From Levilactobacillus hammesii DSM 16381 (GTDB lineage: Bacteria > Bacillota > Bacilli > Lactobacillales > Lactobacillaceae), in the NCBI RefSeq assembly GCF_001434395.1, contig NZ_AZFS01000006.1:62001-126000 (forward strand): a stretch of DNA of 64,000 nt, written 5' to 3'. Below are positions 46,408 to 54,851 of the stretch, in pieces; within the stretch, counting starts at the first letter, position 1, and the number at the start of each line of letters is the position of its first letter. The translations under genes were made by a program, and so were the position numbers. The notes below the pieces were generated by a model that saw only the letters and a program-made list of their open reading frames with translations, had not been told where the DNA came from and did no database searches.

Positions 46408-46436
46408 TTGACTTTACCCGGTGTTGGTCGTACGAT
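46408..46436 (+). promoter_or_regulatory. Promoter of the ABC-2 / tetR operon
   Basis: TTGACT, 17-base spacer, TACGAT, with a palindromic operator immediately downstream. Confidence 0.8.
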
Positions 46437-46447
46437 GTGAGTGTAAA

Positions 46448-46465
46448 TGAGTGAGCACACACTCA
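46448..46465. promoter_or_regulatory. Probable TetR operator
   Basis: TGAGTG, six bases, CACTCA: a perfect inverted repeat from +6 or so of the transcript. The operon ends with a TetR-type repressor, so autorepression at this site is the simplest reading. Confidence 0.65.
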
Positions 46466-46492
46466 CAAAGAAGGACGTCAGGAGGAATGGAA

Positions 46493-47236
46493 ATGGTCAC
46501 CAACACAATTGATGTGCGGGATGTTGCGAAGAAGTTCGGCGATAACCCCGTCCTTAAGCAGGTTAGTTTGCAATTACCGGTCGGACAGATTATGGGATTA
46601 ATTGGGCCTTCTGGCGCCGGGAAAACCACGCTGGTTAAAGCCATTCTGGGAATGGAAAAGATCGATGCGGGAACGACGACGGTTTTGGGAACAGCGATGC
46701 CGAACCGAAAGATTATGCAGCGCATTGGCTACATGGCCCAGAGCGATGCCCTCTATGAGAATTTAACGGCACGTGAGAATATTCGGTTCTTTGCGGAACT
46801 CATGAGTGTTCCCAAGTCACAGTTAGCCGCGGCGATTACTCACGCGGCGCAGGTCGTGAATTTGAATGACGCGTTGGATCGCCGTGTGTCGGCCTATTCC
46901 GGGGGGATGAAGCGGCGATTGTCGCTGGCCATTGCTTTGGTACAGGACCCAGAACTCCTGATCTTGGATGAACCCACGGTCGGGATTGACCCAGAGTTGC
47001 GGCAACAGATTTGGGCAGAACTGTATCAATTGAAGGCTCAGGGAAAGTCGGTTCTGGTCACGACTCACGTGATGGACGAAGCCGAGCATTGCGATTACTT
47101 GATGTTGATTCGCGAGGGGATTGCGCTGGCGCAGGGCACCCCACAACAATTGGAACAGGATTATGCGGTACCAACGATTGAACAAGTCTTTTTGAAAGCG
47201 GGGCGGCTACAAGATGAGAGTCATAGCGATCTTTAA
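46493..47236 (+). CDS. ABC transporter ATP-binding protein
   Basis: 247-residue ATPase of an ABC-2 exporter. Walker A GPSGAGKTT, Q-loop MAQSDALYENLTA, signature YSGGMKRRLSLAIA, Walker B LLILDEPTVGID and H-loop VTTHVMDEAEHCD are present. The ATG at 46493 has AGGAGG 7 bases upstream; an earlier in-frame ATG touches the site and another lies over the operator. It overlaps the permease gene by 23 bases. Confidence 0.93.
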   Translation: MVTNTIDVRDVAKKFGDNPVLKQVSLQLPVGQIMGLIGPSGAGKTTLVKAILGMEKIDAGTTTVLGTAMPNRKIMQRIGYMAQSDALYENLTARENIRFFAELMSVPKSQLAAAITHAAQVVNLNDALDRRVSAYSGGMKRRLSLAIALVQDPELLILDEPTVGIDPELRQQIWAELYQLKAQGKSVLVTTHVMDEAEHCDYLMLIREGIALAQGTPQQLEQDYAVPTIEQVFLKAGRLQDESHSDL

Positions 47237-48410
47237 ACGTGTTTTACGTGAGATGTTACGGGATAAGCGGACGCTAGCCTTAATGTTTCTGGCGCCCCTC
47301 TTCATCCTGACGTTAATGTATTTTCTCTTTAATACCAGTTCGGATTCGATCGCTAAAATTGGGGTCAGCAACGTGGACACCACGGTAGTCAAGGCGATCA
47401 AGAATAAGCACGTGACGCTGCACCATTATAGCGTGCAGGCGACGGCTAAGGATAAGGTACGTGAGGACAATCTGGCGGCATTTATCAAGCAAAAGGATGG
47501 GAAACTCACGGTGACCTATCAGAACAGTCAACCGGGTGATTCGGCACTGGTTCGGCAGGCCTTACAGGGGGGACTGACCAAGATTAAGGTGCAGGCCCTA
47601 GCCGCGGCAACTCAGACGCAAAAAAAGGCGTTGCAGCAACAGGCCCAAGTGTTAAAGACCCTGATGGCACAGCAGCAAAAAATGGCGGCGGCCCAAGGCG
47701 CACGTGGGACGGCTGGCGCCAATCTAGCGCCCCAGTCGCAAAAGGCCCAGGTGCAGGCCCCGACCAATTATCAGGTTACCAGCCATTATCTTTATGGGAG
47801 TTCGGACTCGACCTTCTTTGATACGTTCCTCCCGATTCTCTTGGGTTTCTTCGTCTTCTTCTTTGTCTTCCTAATTTCCGGGATCTCGCTCTTGAACGAA
47901 CGGACCACGGGAACGCTAACGCGGCTACTGGCAACGCCCATTCGTCGGGGCGAAATCATTACCGGTTACCTGATGGGGTACGGGCTCTTTGCCTTAGTCC
48001 AAACGGTGATTACCGTGACGTTTGCGCTGACGGTCTTCCAGATTCACATGATTGGGAGCGTCTGGCTCATTCTGCTGATTAACTTCTTGCTGGCGCTGGT
48101 GGCCCTCTCCATGGGGATCTTTGTGTCCACCTTCGCCAACTCCGAGTTCCAGATGATGCAGTTCATTCCGATCCTCGTGATCCCACAGGTCTTCTTCTCC
48201 GGATTGATTCCGGTGGATCAGATGGCCAACTGGCTACAGTGGATTGCACACATCTTCCCCCTGTATTATGGTGGAAATGCCTTGATGAATGTGGCCACAC
48301 GGGGCGTGGGCTTCAGTGGCATCGCATTTGAATTGGGAATTTTAGTTCTCTTTGCGGCGTTATTTACGATTCTCAACGTCGTGGGGATGAAACGCTATCG
48401 GAGGGTTTAA
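47214..48410 (+). CDS. ABC-2 type transporter permease
   Basis: 398 residues. One N-terminal membrane segment (LALMFLAPLFILTLMYFLF), a large external domain rich in Gln/Ala with coiled-coil tendency (LQQQAQVLKTLMAQQQKMAA), then about five membrane segments with the family region EGTxT-like ERTTGTLTRLLATPI. It pairs with the preceding ATPase, likely exporting a drug, peptide or lipid. The gene ends one base before the TetR gene. Confidence 0.92.
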   Translation: MRVIAIFKRVLREMLRDKRTLALMFLAPLFILTLMYFLFNTSSDSIAKIGVSNVDTTVVKAIKNKHVTLHHYSVQATAKDKVREDNLAAFIKQKDGKLTVTYQNSQPGDSALVRQALQGGLTKIKVQALAAATQTQKKALQQQAQVLKTLMAQQQKMAAAQGARGTAGANLAPQSQKAQVQAPTNYQVTSHYLYGSSDSTFFDTFLPILLGFFVFFFVFLISGISLLNERTTGTLTRLLATPIRRGEIITGYLMGYGLFALVQTVITVTFALTVFQIHMIGSVWLILLINFLLALVALSMGIFVSTFANSEFQMMQFIPILVIPQVFFSGLIPVDQMANWLQWIAHIFPLYYGGNALMNVATRGVGFSGIAFELGILVLFAALFTILNVVGMKRYRRV

Positions 48411-48411
48411 T

Positions 48412-49056
48412 ATGGCAGAAGAAACCAACATTCAGGAAGCATTTCAGGCGGTTATGGCGGCCAACGGGGATATTCCCCCCAAACAACAACAGGTCTTAGC
48501 AGCCAGCCTCGAGCTCTTTGCCCAACAGGGATTTGCGAATACCACGACTAAGCAGATTGCCCAGAAGGCCGGTGTCGCGGAAGGCACAGTCTACCGCCGT
48601 TACAAGACAAAGGACGAATTGCTGGCAGCCGTGCTGGCGCCCTTCGTGACACAGGTATTACCACGACTTATTACGGAATTCGCCGAAGGGGTCGTGGGCC
48701 GACCTTATCTGACGCGGCACGAGATGATTCAGTCGATTGCGGAGGATCGGTTGGCATTTATCCAGAAAAATGGGCCGATCTTACGGATTCTAATTCGCGA
48801 GATTTCGGTAAGAACAGACTTGAGAAGTCAATTTATAACCCATGCCGGGCCCCTCTTACAGGAGAACCTGTTTCCCGTGCTCGATCGGCTGAAGGCCCGC
48901 GGGGAGCTGGTTGACTGGCCCGACTCACGGATTGCCCAGTTCATGATTGGTACAATGTTAACAGAACTGGTTCGGACATTATTGGTGCCAGAAGACATCG
49001 AGAAGGCCATTCCGACTATAATTAAATTTTTAGAAAAGGGTTTGGCACCGGATTAA
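48412..49056 (+). CDS. TetR-family transcriptional regulator
   Basis: 214 residues. The N-terminal helix-turn-helix KQIAQKAGVAEGTVYRRYKT is typical; the C-terminal ligand domain is variable. Last gene of the ABC operon, in which it is presumably the ligand-responsive repressor acting at the palindrome at 46448-46465. Confidence 0.92.
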   Translation: MAEETNIQEAFQAVMAANGDIPPKQQQVLAASLELFAQQGFANTTTKQIAQKAGVAEGTVYRRYKTKDELLAAVLAPFVTQVLPRLITEFAEGVVGRPYLTRHEMIQSIAEDRLAFIQKNGPILRILIREISVRTDLRSQFITHAGPLLQENLFPVLDRLKARGELVDWPDSRIAQFMIGTMLTELVRTLLVPEDIEKAIPTIIKFLEKGLAPD

Positions 49057-49088
49057 TAATGAGCCAGGCCAGGCGAATAATTGCATCC

Positions 49089-49122
49089 AAAAAGCGGCCA
49101 GGGCAAAAGTCCTGGTCGTTTA
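49089..49122. terminator. Bidirectional terminator between tetR and the lysR-type gene
   Basis: AGCGGCCAGG with CCTGGTCGTT, T-rich on both sides. Confidence 0.8.
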
Positions 49123-49153
49123 GTCTCTCTGTGATTAGGAATAATGGCCGTCA

Positions 49154-50074
49154 CTAGTCGTCACGGTGCTTGGTTTGTTGAACGGGATCGATGTTGAATA
49201 CGCGTTGGGCGACGCGGAGAAAAGCGGTCATTTCCGGTGTGTTTTCCTTGCTGGTTCGGTGCGCCATGATGAGCTGGTAGGTGAGCAGACGGGCATTAAT
49301 AGGAATCACCCGAGCGGTAGTTACAGGGGGTGTCGGCAGGATCGTCCACCCGGCGCCGTGTTCGACGAGTTGTTGAATCGTGGCTAGGCTATTTAAGGTG
49401 AGTGCAGGTTGCAAAAAGAGATGGTGTTTGGCCATGAAGTCGCGGGTGATTTCTCCCAGAACCATTTGCAAGTCGCAGCCAATGAACGGTTGGGCCAGCA
49501 AGGGTTTGAGCTGCTGTGCATTTTCAATGTGCGGTAGTGAGAACGCACTGTCGGCGGGGAGAAGGAGACTAAAAGCCTGATCGCGCATGACCCGGTAGAA
49601 AAACTCACTGTGATTGGGGGACTTAGGGCCGATATACACGTCACTTTGGTTATCGGTCACGGCCTTTTCCGCTGCCAACGAGGGCATTTCGTGGATGTCG
49701 AGATGGTATTGGGGGTATTGCCGCAAAAACTGACTCCCCAGATCGGGCAGAATTTGGGTGGCCATGCTTTCGGAAAGAGCGATTGAAATGTGACCGGATT
49801 TAGATTGTGCAAGTTCACGCATGGTTTGGTCCAAGTCGGTGAGCTGATGCTGAATTTTTTCCAGGCCAGCGAGATATTGGGTGCCCGCATAGGTTAGGCG
49901 CGTGGGCTTAGCCGTTCGATCGATTAATTGGAGTCCCAGTTCTTGCTCCGCCTCCTTAACCGTCCGGCTGATATAGGGTTGGGAGACGAATAAATGCTGG
50001 GCAGCGGCAGTGATGCTACCCAGATCATGCACGGCCGATAAGATTTCGGCGAGCCGCGTGGTGCTAGATGCCAT
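49154..50074 (-). CDS. LysR-family transcriptional regulator
   Basis: 306 residues. The N-terminal helix-turn-helix SITAAAQHLFVSQPYISRTV and the PBP-like effector domain (from about residue 90) fit LysR. The ATG at 50074 follows AGAGGTG; a longer in-frame start would cover the intergenic operator. Divergent from the flavin oxidoreductase gene, which it probably controls. Confidence 0.92.
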   Translation of the reverse strand: MASSTTRLAEILSAVHDLGSITAAAQHLFVSQPYISRTVKEAEQELGLQLIDRTAKPTRLTYAGTQYLAGLEKIQHQLTDLDQTMRELAQSKSGHISIALSESMATQILPDLGSQFLRQYPQYHLDIHEMPSLAAEKAVTDNQSDVYIGPKSPNHSEFFYRVMRDQAFSLLLPADSAFSLPHIENAQQLKPLLAQPFIGCDLQMVLGEITRDFMAKHHLFLQPALTLNSLATIQQLVEHGAGWTILPTPPVTTARVIPINARLLTYQLIMAHRTSKENTPEMTAFLRVAQRVFNIDPVQQTKHRDD

Positions 50075-50120
50075 AGGAATCACCTCTCTATTATTATAAC
50101 CATTTAGTTCTGAAAACGTT

Positions 50121-50146
50121 ATCACAAAAGTATTAGACTTTGTGAT
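50121..50146. promoter_or_regulatory. Inverted repeat in the lysR / oxidoreductase intergenic region
   Basis: ATCACAAA (50121-50128) and its inverse TTTGTGAT (50139-50146), 10-base spacer: a likely LysR operator between the two divergent starts. Confidence 0.6.
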
Positions 50147-50206
50147 TTATCGAACTATACTGAGCTTATAGACGTTGAACTGATGAAGTGGAAAGGTGAG
50201 TTAGCA

Positions 50207-51388
50207 ATGGCTGAAGATTATCAATTTTTACAACCTTATACGTTTGCAAATGGCGTTACCGTAAAGAACCGTGTGGTTATTCCGCCAATGACCGAGGCTT
50301 CGGCCTTTGAAGAGGGCTCGATCACCAGCGATGAGCTGCGATACTTCCGAATTCACAGTGGTGGTGTGGGATTATTCATCTCGCCGGTGGCCAATGTTTC
50401 TGCGAGTGGTAAGGGATTCGAGGGCGAATTGGCCATTACGGATGACCGTTATTTACCCGGGCTGACCAAGATGGCCAGTGCCATGAAGCAGAATGGTACC
50501 AAGGCCATCCTGCAAATCTTCCACGCGGGGCGGATGTCCAACTCCCACGTGCTACGGGGAGAACGGCCAGTCAGTGCCAGTGCAGTCGCCGCTGAACGGC
50601 AGAATGCCGAGGTGCCACGTGAACTAACCGATGCCGAGATCACGCAAATCGTGACGGATTTTGGTGAGGCTACGCGGCGGGCCATTCAAGCCGGCTTCGA
50701 TGGGATTGAGTTACACGGGGCCAATACGTACCTGTTGCAGCAATTCTTCTCTCCACATTCCAATCGTCGGACGGACCGGTGGGGTGGCGACGTGACGGGG
50801 CGGATGCGCTTTGCCTTGGCCGTCATTCAACGGTGTCACGAGGTCATTGCAAAATTTGCGGATCGGCCGTTTATCATGGGGTATCGGTTATCACCGGAAG
50901 AGATTGAAACCCCGGGAATTCGCCTCGCGGATACACTGCAGTTGGTCGACACGTTATGTGGGCAACCGCTGGATTATCTCCACATCTCGATGGGCTATGC
51001 TTGGCGGACCTCATTAAATGATACCGCCGACTCAGAGCCGTTGATCCTGAAGATCAAGCGGCAAGTGGCCGGGCGGTTACCGCTAATTGCTGTGGGTTCC
51101 GTTGAGAAGCCAGCCGATGCCGAAAAGGTCATGGCTGCGGGCATTGATTTCGTGGCTCTCGGTCGAGAAATGTTGCGGGAGCCCAAGTGGGTTCAAAAGG
51201 TGGCCACCCATGACGAGGCAGGCATTCGCTATACCATTTCCGAACAGGACTTAGACGAGTTGGGAATTACCCCGGCCATGTGGCATTTCTTAACGGTGCG
51301 GTTGAAGTCCGCCATGCACATCTCCAACCAACCCGACTACGACAAGGATCAGTTTGATCAGAAACTAGCGCCTCACGAAGGGGCTTAG
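50207..51388 (+). CDS. NADH:flavin oxidoreductase, Old Yellow Enzyme family
   Basis: 393-residue FMN-dependent TIM-barrel enzyme that reduces activated alkenes or similar electrophiles. Markers: VVIPPMTEASA, QIFHAGRMSN, the barrel signature ELHGANTYLLQQFFSPHSNR followed by TDRWGG, and VALGREMLREPKW. The ATG at 50207 follows AAGGTGAG at a usable distance. Control by the divergent LysR protein is likely. Confidence 0.92.
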   Translation: MAEDYQFLQPYTFANGVTVKNRVVIPPMTEASAFEEGSITSDELRYFRIHSGGVGLFISPVANVSASGKGFEGELAITDDRYLPGLTKMASAMKQNGTKAILQIFHAGRMSNSHVLRGERPVSASAVAAERQNAEVPRELTDAEITQIVTDFGEATRRAIQAGFDGIELHGANTYLLQQFFSPHSNRRTDRWGGDVTGRMRFALAVIQRCHEVIAKFADRPFIMGYRLSPEEIETPGIRLADTLQLVDTLCGQPLDYLHISMGYAWRTSLNDTADSEPLILKIKRQVAGRLPLIAVGSVEKPADAEKVMAAGIDFVALGREMLREPKWVQKVATHDEAGIRYTISEQDLDELGITPAMWHFLTVRLKSAMHISNQPDYDKDQFDQKLAPHEGA

Positions 51389-51447
51389 AACGTGAATTAA
51401 GGGCGCAACCAATGGCCTGGTGGCTCACGCTTCAGCACTATAATGGC

Positions 51448-51493
51448 AAAAAATCAGTTTTTTTAGAAGACCCTTCTGAAAAAGCTGATTTTT
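51448..51493 (+). terminator. Terminator of the flavin oxidoreductase gene
   Basis: AAAAATCAG with CTGATTTTT and an inner AGAAG/TTCT pair; T tract in both directions. Confidence 0.8.
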
Positions 51494-51635
51494 GCGTTAT
51501 ATCTGGCGCCATTTTGAGTGGAACTTCATTGAAGAAGCATTGCGTCCATCTGGGGAAAGCGGTAGAATGAATTCAGATTAGATTATGAGATTTCAATGAG
51601 ATTTCTCGTAAACGAGAAGAGAGAGGAGTCATTTT

Positions 51636-52967
51636 ATGCCAGATACGAAAACCGATCACGTGTTAACCGCTGCCGAAACGGCGGCCCTACACGCCGATCT
51701 TCAGCAACAACCCGCCCACGATGTTGTGAGCCGGGCGGTCATTAAAAATGGGGTGCTCGCCGCCTCAGAAGACCCCCAAGCCGCGGTTCGCTTGAACCGA
51801 ACTTTTTCCGTGGAACTCGATACGGGGAAGGTATCCAACCAAAAGCACTCCGGCCGGTGCTGGTTGTTTTCCACGCTGAATACCATTCGTCACCAATTTG
51901 CGGCGAAGTATAACGTCAAAGACTTTGAGCTCTCGCAGAGTTACCTCTTCTTCTGGGATAAGGTAGAACGGGCGAACATCTTCTATGACAATATTTTACG
52001 GACGGCAACTCAGCCACTCGATGACCGGGAAGTGGCTTTTTATCTGAGTCGGCCCGGCGATGACGGCGGTCAGTGGGCCATGGGTGCGGCCCTTGTGCAG
52101 AAATACGGGGTTGTTCCGGCAAGTGCAATGCCAGAATCTTTCAATACCAATGATACGACGGGATTCGCGGCCGCATTGAACCTCAAGCTACGCAAGGATG
52201 CATTGGCCTTACGCCAATTGGTTGCCGATGGTGCGAGTGAGGAACAGATTGCAACGACTCGCGCACAGGCTTTGAAGGAAGTCTATCGGATGGCCGCCTA
52301 TGCCTTCGGTGAACCACCAACAACGTTTGACTTGGAGTATAAGGACGACAAGCACCAGTACCATCGTGATGCCGGTTTGACGCCACAGGGCTTCTTTGAA
52401 AAATACTTCGATATTGATTTGGATGACTACGTGGTGATCTCCAATTCACCCGACAAGCCATTCGATCGGCTGTACAGCTTGCCTAGCCAAGACAACATCG
52501 TGGGGGGCAAACACATTACCTTCCTTAACTTGCCAATGGCTGAACTCAAGCGAACGGCGGTTGCCCAGCTGCAAAGTGGGGAAGCCGTCTGGTTTGGCAA
52601 CGACGTCTTACAACAGATGAGTCGCGAACGGGGCTTCTTGGATAGCCACCTCTATCAGACGGCCGACCTATTTGGAGTCGACCTTAGTCTGACGAAGGCC
52701 CAGCGCTTGGCCACGGGTGAAGCCGAGGTTTCTCATGCCATGACGCTGACCGGGGTCGACTTGGTTGCCGATGACCCAACGCGTTGGAAAGTGGAAAATA
52801 GTTGGGGCGAGAAGAACGGTGACAAGGGGTACTTCGTGATGACCGATGACTGGATGTCTGACTTCGTCTATGAAGTGGTCGTACACAAGCGCTTCTTAAC
52901 GCCGGACCAACAGGCCGTATTGGCGACACAACCCCAAGTCTTACCTGCTTGGGATTCCTTACAATAA
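51636..52967 (+). CDS. pepC: Aminopeptidase C (bleomycin hydrolase family)
   Basis: Cytoplasmic cysteine aminopeptidase of 443 residues for peptide utilisation. The papain-type catalytic triad is visible: Cys75 in HSGRCWLFSTLN, His in VSHAMTLTGVD and Asn in WKVENSWGEKNGDKG. AGAGAGGAG is upstream. Single gene with a strong terminator. Confidence 0.97.
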   Translation: MPDTKTDHVLTAAETAALHADLQQQPAHDVVSRAVIKNGVLAASEDPQAAVRLNRTFSVELDTGKVSNQKHSGRCWLFSTLNTIRHQFAAKYNVKDFELSQSYLFFWDKVERANIFYDNILRTATQPLDDREVAFYLSRPGDDGGQWAMGAALVQKYGVVPASAMPESFNTNDTTGFAAALNLKLRKDALALRQLVADGASEEQIATTRAQALKEVYRMAAYAFGEPPTTFDLEYKDDKHQYHRDAGLTPQGFFEKYFDIDLDDYVVISNSPDKPFDRLYSLPSQDNIVGGKHITFLNLPMAELKRTAVAQLQSGEAVWFGNDVLQQMSRERGFLDSHLYQTADLFGVDLSLTKAQRLATGEAEVSHAMTLTGVDLVADDPTRWKVENSWGEKNGDKGYFVMTDDWMSDFVYEVVVHKRFLTPDQQAVLATQPQVLPAWDSLQ

Positions 52968-52987
52968 CGAGTTTAGGATCTAAAGTT

Positions 52988-53021
52988 AACGTTCAGAGGC
53001 AACTGACTCTGAACGTTTTTT
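52988..53021 (+). terminator. Terminator of pepC
   Basis: AACGTTCAGAG with CTCTGAACGTT followed by T. Confidence 0.93.
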
Positions 53022-53036
53022 GCGTCGAAATGGCAC

Positions 53037-53065
53037 AAAAAAGCCGCCCCTGGTTAGGAGGCGGC
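53037..53065 (-). terminator. Minus-strand terminator without an assigned gene
   Basis: GCCGCC with GGCGGC, and six T after it on the minus strand. The next minus-strand gene (53436-53765) has its own terminator at 53374-53408, so this one may serve read-through or an unannotated transcript. Confidence 0.7.
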
Positions 53066-53373
53066 GACCGTGGCTTGGTTAGGGCAACGGTTGGTCATCG
53101 TTAATGACAAATAGGTTGGTTAAAACGGTTTTCGAGTTAAGGCCATCTTAAAACGAAAATGTGAAGAATTTGTGAACATTATTTATGAACTTTAAATGGT
53201 AACGATAAGTATGAAGTTAACGTAATGAAAATACGGTATTTTCAGCGTTTTCATTACTTTTTACTAATTGTTTGAGTGAAATTTATGTTAGATTTGACCA
53301 ATAAGGATGTCTAAATAAACGATATTTAGGACAATCATATAATCAGCATAAGTGAAATAATATGGAACAAAAT
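53066..53373. other. AT-rich gap with a terminator-like hairpin and no gene
   Basis: About 300 AT-rich bases without a coding frame. A perfect inverted repeat, GTAATGAAAA (53222-53231) and TTTTCATTAC (53248-53257), is followed by TTTTT on the plus strand. No convincing promoter pairs with it. Confidence 0.5.
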
Positions 53374-53408
53374 AAAAAAATCACCATCAAATAAAAAATG
53401 ATGGCGAT
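53374..53408 (-). terminator. Terminator of the 53436-53765 gene
   Basis: ATCGCCATCA with TGATGGTGAT on the minus strand, then a T tract. Confidence 0.85.
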
Positions 53409-53435
53409 GATCAGCAATTAGAATAACGACGGTTT

Positions 53436-53765
53436 CTATTTATTAAATAAATTCAAGGTTAAATTATTAGATAAGTGGTTAAAAGGTCTATGGTGATGAT
53501 CAGCGAGCGGATGTGGCTTACCATCGTGTTGTCCCGGCCGGAAACGATTGATCTGCATCTGTTTCGTTCTTTCGCGCTCAATCTGTAGCCGTTTCTTAAG
53601 CTGCCGATTTTTCCAGAAACCATGGGCCATGACCGTTATGGGAATAACTTCTAGCATGACCGTTGTGGGGATAAGCCAGGGATGTTCATCGATCAAGTCT
53701 GCGAAGCGGTACACGTCCTCTTGAGCCAATGGGGCCGGTAAGCATTTGTGTTTTAACATCATCAT
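53436..53765 (-). CDS. Small protein with one membrane segment and a basic tail, unknown
   Basis: About 109 residues. One hydrophobic stretch (WLIPTTVMLEVIPITVMAHG) is followed by a basic region (KNRQLKKRLQIERERTKQ) and a His/Asn-rich end. Three ATG codons in a row follow AAAGGAG; the first is 4 bases away, so any of the three may be used. It has its own terminator. No family recognised. Confidence 0.6.
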   Translation of the reverse strand: MMMLKHKCLPAPLAQEDVYRFADLIDEHPWLIPTTVMLEVIPITVMAHGFWKNRQLKKRLQIERERTKQMQINRFRPGQHDGKPHPLADHHHRPFNHLSNNLTLNLFNK

Positions 53766-53818
53766 CACGCTCCTTTAGGCCCTATCATAACCCAAAGTAG
53801 ATGTGCTGTCAGCCGTTG

Positions 53819-53834
53819 TGTTCCACGTGAAACA
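53819..53834 (+). promoter_or_regulatory. parS: parS centromere site (ParB binding), exact match
   Basis: TGTTCCACGTGAAACA, identical to the Bacillus subtilis parS consensus, about 27.5 kb right of oriC and 3 bases beyond the stop codon of a 55-residue membrane protein. Confidence 0.93.
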
Positions 53835-53836
53835 AG

Positions 53837-54004
53837 CTACCGATTACACCAATGACTGATCAGATGTAGGATGCCTAAAAATGCGGCAATCCCCAGGACG
53901 GCCGTTTCTAACATGGCAATGCCACTGACATGGCGAAATTGTTGGTAGAGGAGCACGCCGCCAATGATGAGTAGGCCCCCTAGTGCGGGCAGAATCTTTT
54001 TCAT
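53837..54004 (-). CDS. 55-residue membrane protein
   Basis: Short gene with a strong site (GGAGG, 6 bases before the ATG). The product starts MKKILPALGGLLIIGGVLLY and has a second hydrophobic segment (LETAVLGIAAFLGILHLI). It ends next to a parS site. Function unknown. Confidence 0.65.
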   Translation of the reverse strand: MKKILPALGGLLIIGGVLLYQQFRHVSGIAMLETAVLGIAAFLGILHLISHWCNR

Positions 54005-54020
54005 GAGAAACCTCCAAAAT

Positions 54021-54051
54021 AAAAAAACGAGGCCAGTGACGGCCTCGTTTT
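54021..54051 (-). terminator. Terminator of the lipoprotein gene
   Basis: AACGAGGCC with GGCCTCGTT followed by seven T on the minus strand. Confidence 0.93.
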
Positions 54052-54072
54052 AGGTTACATGACTACCAATGC

Positions 54073-54615
54073 TTAGTTGCCAACCTTGACCAGAACGGCC
54101 TTGGTGACGTCATTGTCGATATCACGTGAGATGTGATAGCCGGCAACTTTTAGTTTTGTGGCCTTGTTGGTTCCAGTCAACGTCTTCTTGACCGTGAACT
54201 TTTGGGTCATTGGAATGTCTGACAGCTTCCCCTTAAAGTTGATGACGGTATCGTCACCCTTCGTCTTAAAGGTGGTATTCAGAACACCAGACTTATTCAA
54301 AGCGTTCGCCTTCTTAGCGGCGTCATAGGTCTTGTAGAACTTGTTAACGTTGTAGACCGTGACTTTACCGTTCTTATTGAACCGGTAAGCCTCCATCCCA
54401 GAGTTACTCTTGGCGTTAACCGCACCGGTGACGTACCAAAGCTTGGTCGAGTTGGTCAACGTTGATTTGACGTCAGCCTTCTTGGTCGTTTTGTTGTTAA
54501 AACTAGCTTGTTGCGTACTCCCCGATTTGCTACTCTTGCTGCTGCAACCGGCTAAGCCAATAGCCAAAATGGCCAATAGGCTAAAGACGGCAGTCAGTGT
54601 CCGGGTCTTCTTCAT
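54073..54615 (-). CDS. Lipoprotein of unknown function
   Basis: 180 residues. Lipoprotein signal peptide with lipobox LAGC (Cys24), a Ser/Lys-rich linker, then a mainly beta-strand domain (SGMEAYRFNKNGKVTVYNVN; TFKTKGDDTVINFKGKLSD). Expected on the outer face of the membrane. Single gene. Family not recognised. Confidence 0.8.
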   Translation of the reverse strand: MKKTRTLTAVFSLLAILAIGLAGCSSKSSKSGSTQQASFNNKTTKKADVKSTLTNSTKLWYVTGAVNAKSNSGMEAYRFNKNGKVTVYNVNKFYKTYDAAKKANALNKSGVLNTTFKTKGDDTVINFKGKLSDIPMTQKFTVKKTLTGTNKATKLKVAGYHISRDIDNDVTKAVLVKVGN

Positions 54616-54851
54616 AATCCAATCACCTCATCAAAAATGATAACAGTTTTAGAGTCCGCGTACAAATAGCGTGCTCCCCGTCCCTCACTTAGTATAGCAT
54701 GTGGGTAGAGTCAAAATCCGAATTCTGGCGTTAAAAAAGCGTTAAGTTCATGTGACAATTGCGACTGAATCTAAAAAATTAAAGACAAACACATGTTCCT
54801 TTGGTAAAATATGAAGCAGAGTATTCATGGTATTGAGAGGGGAATTGGATT

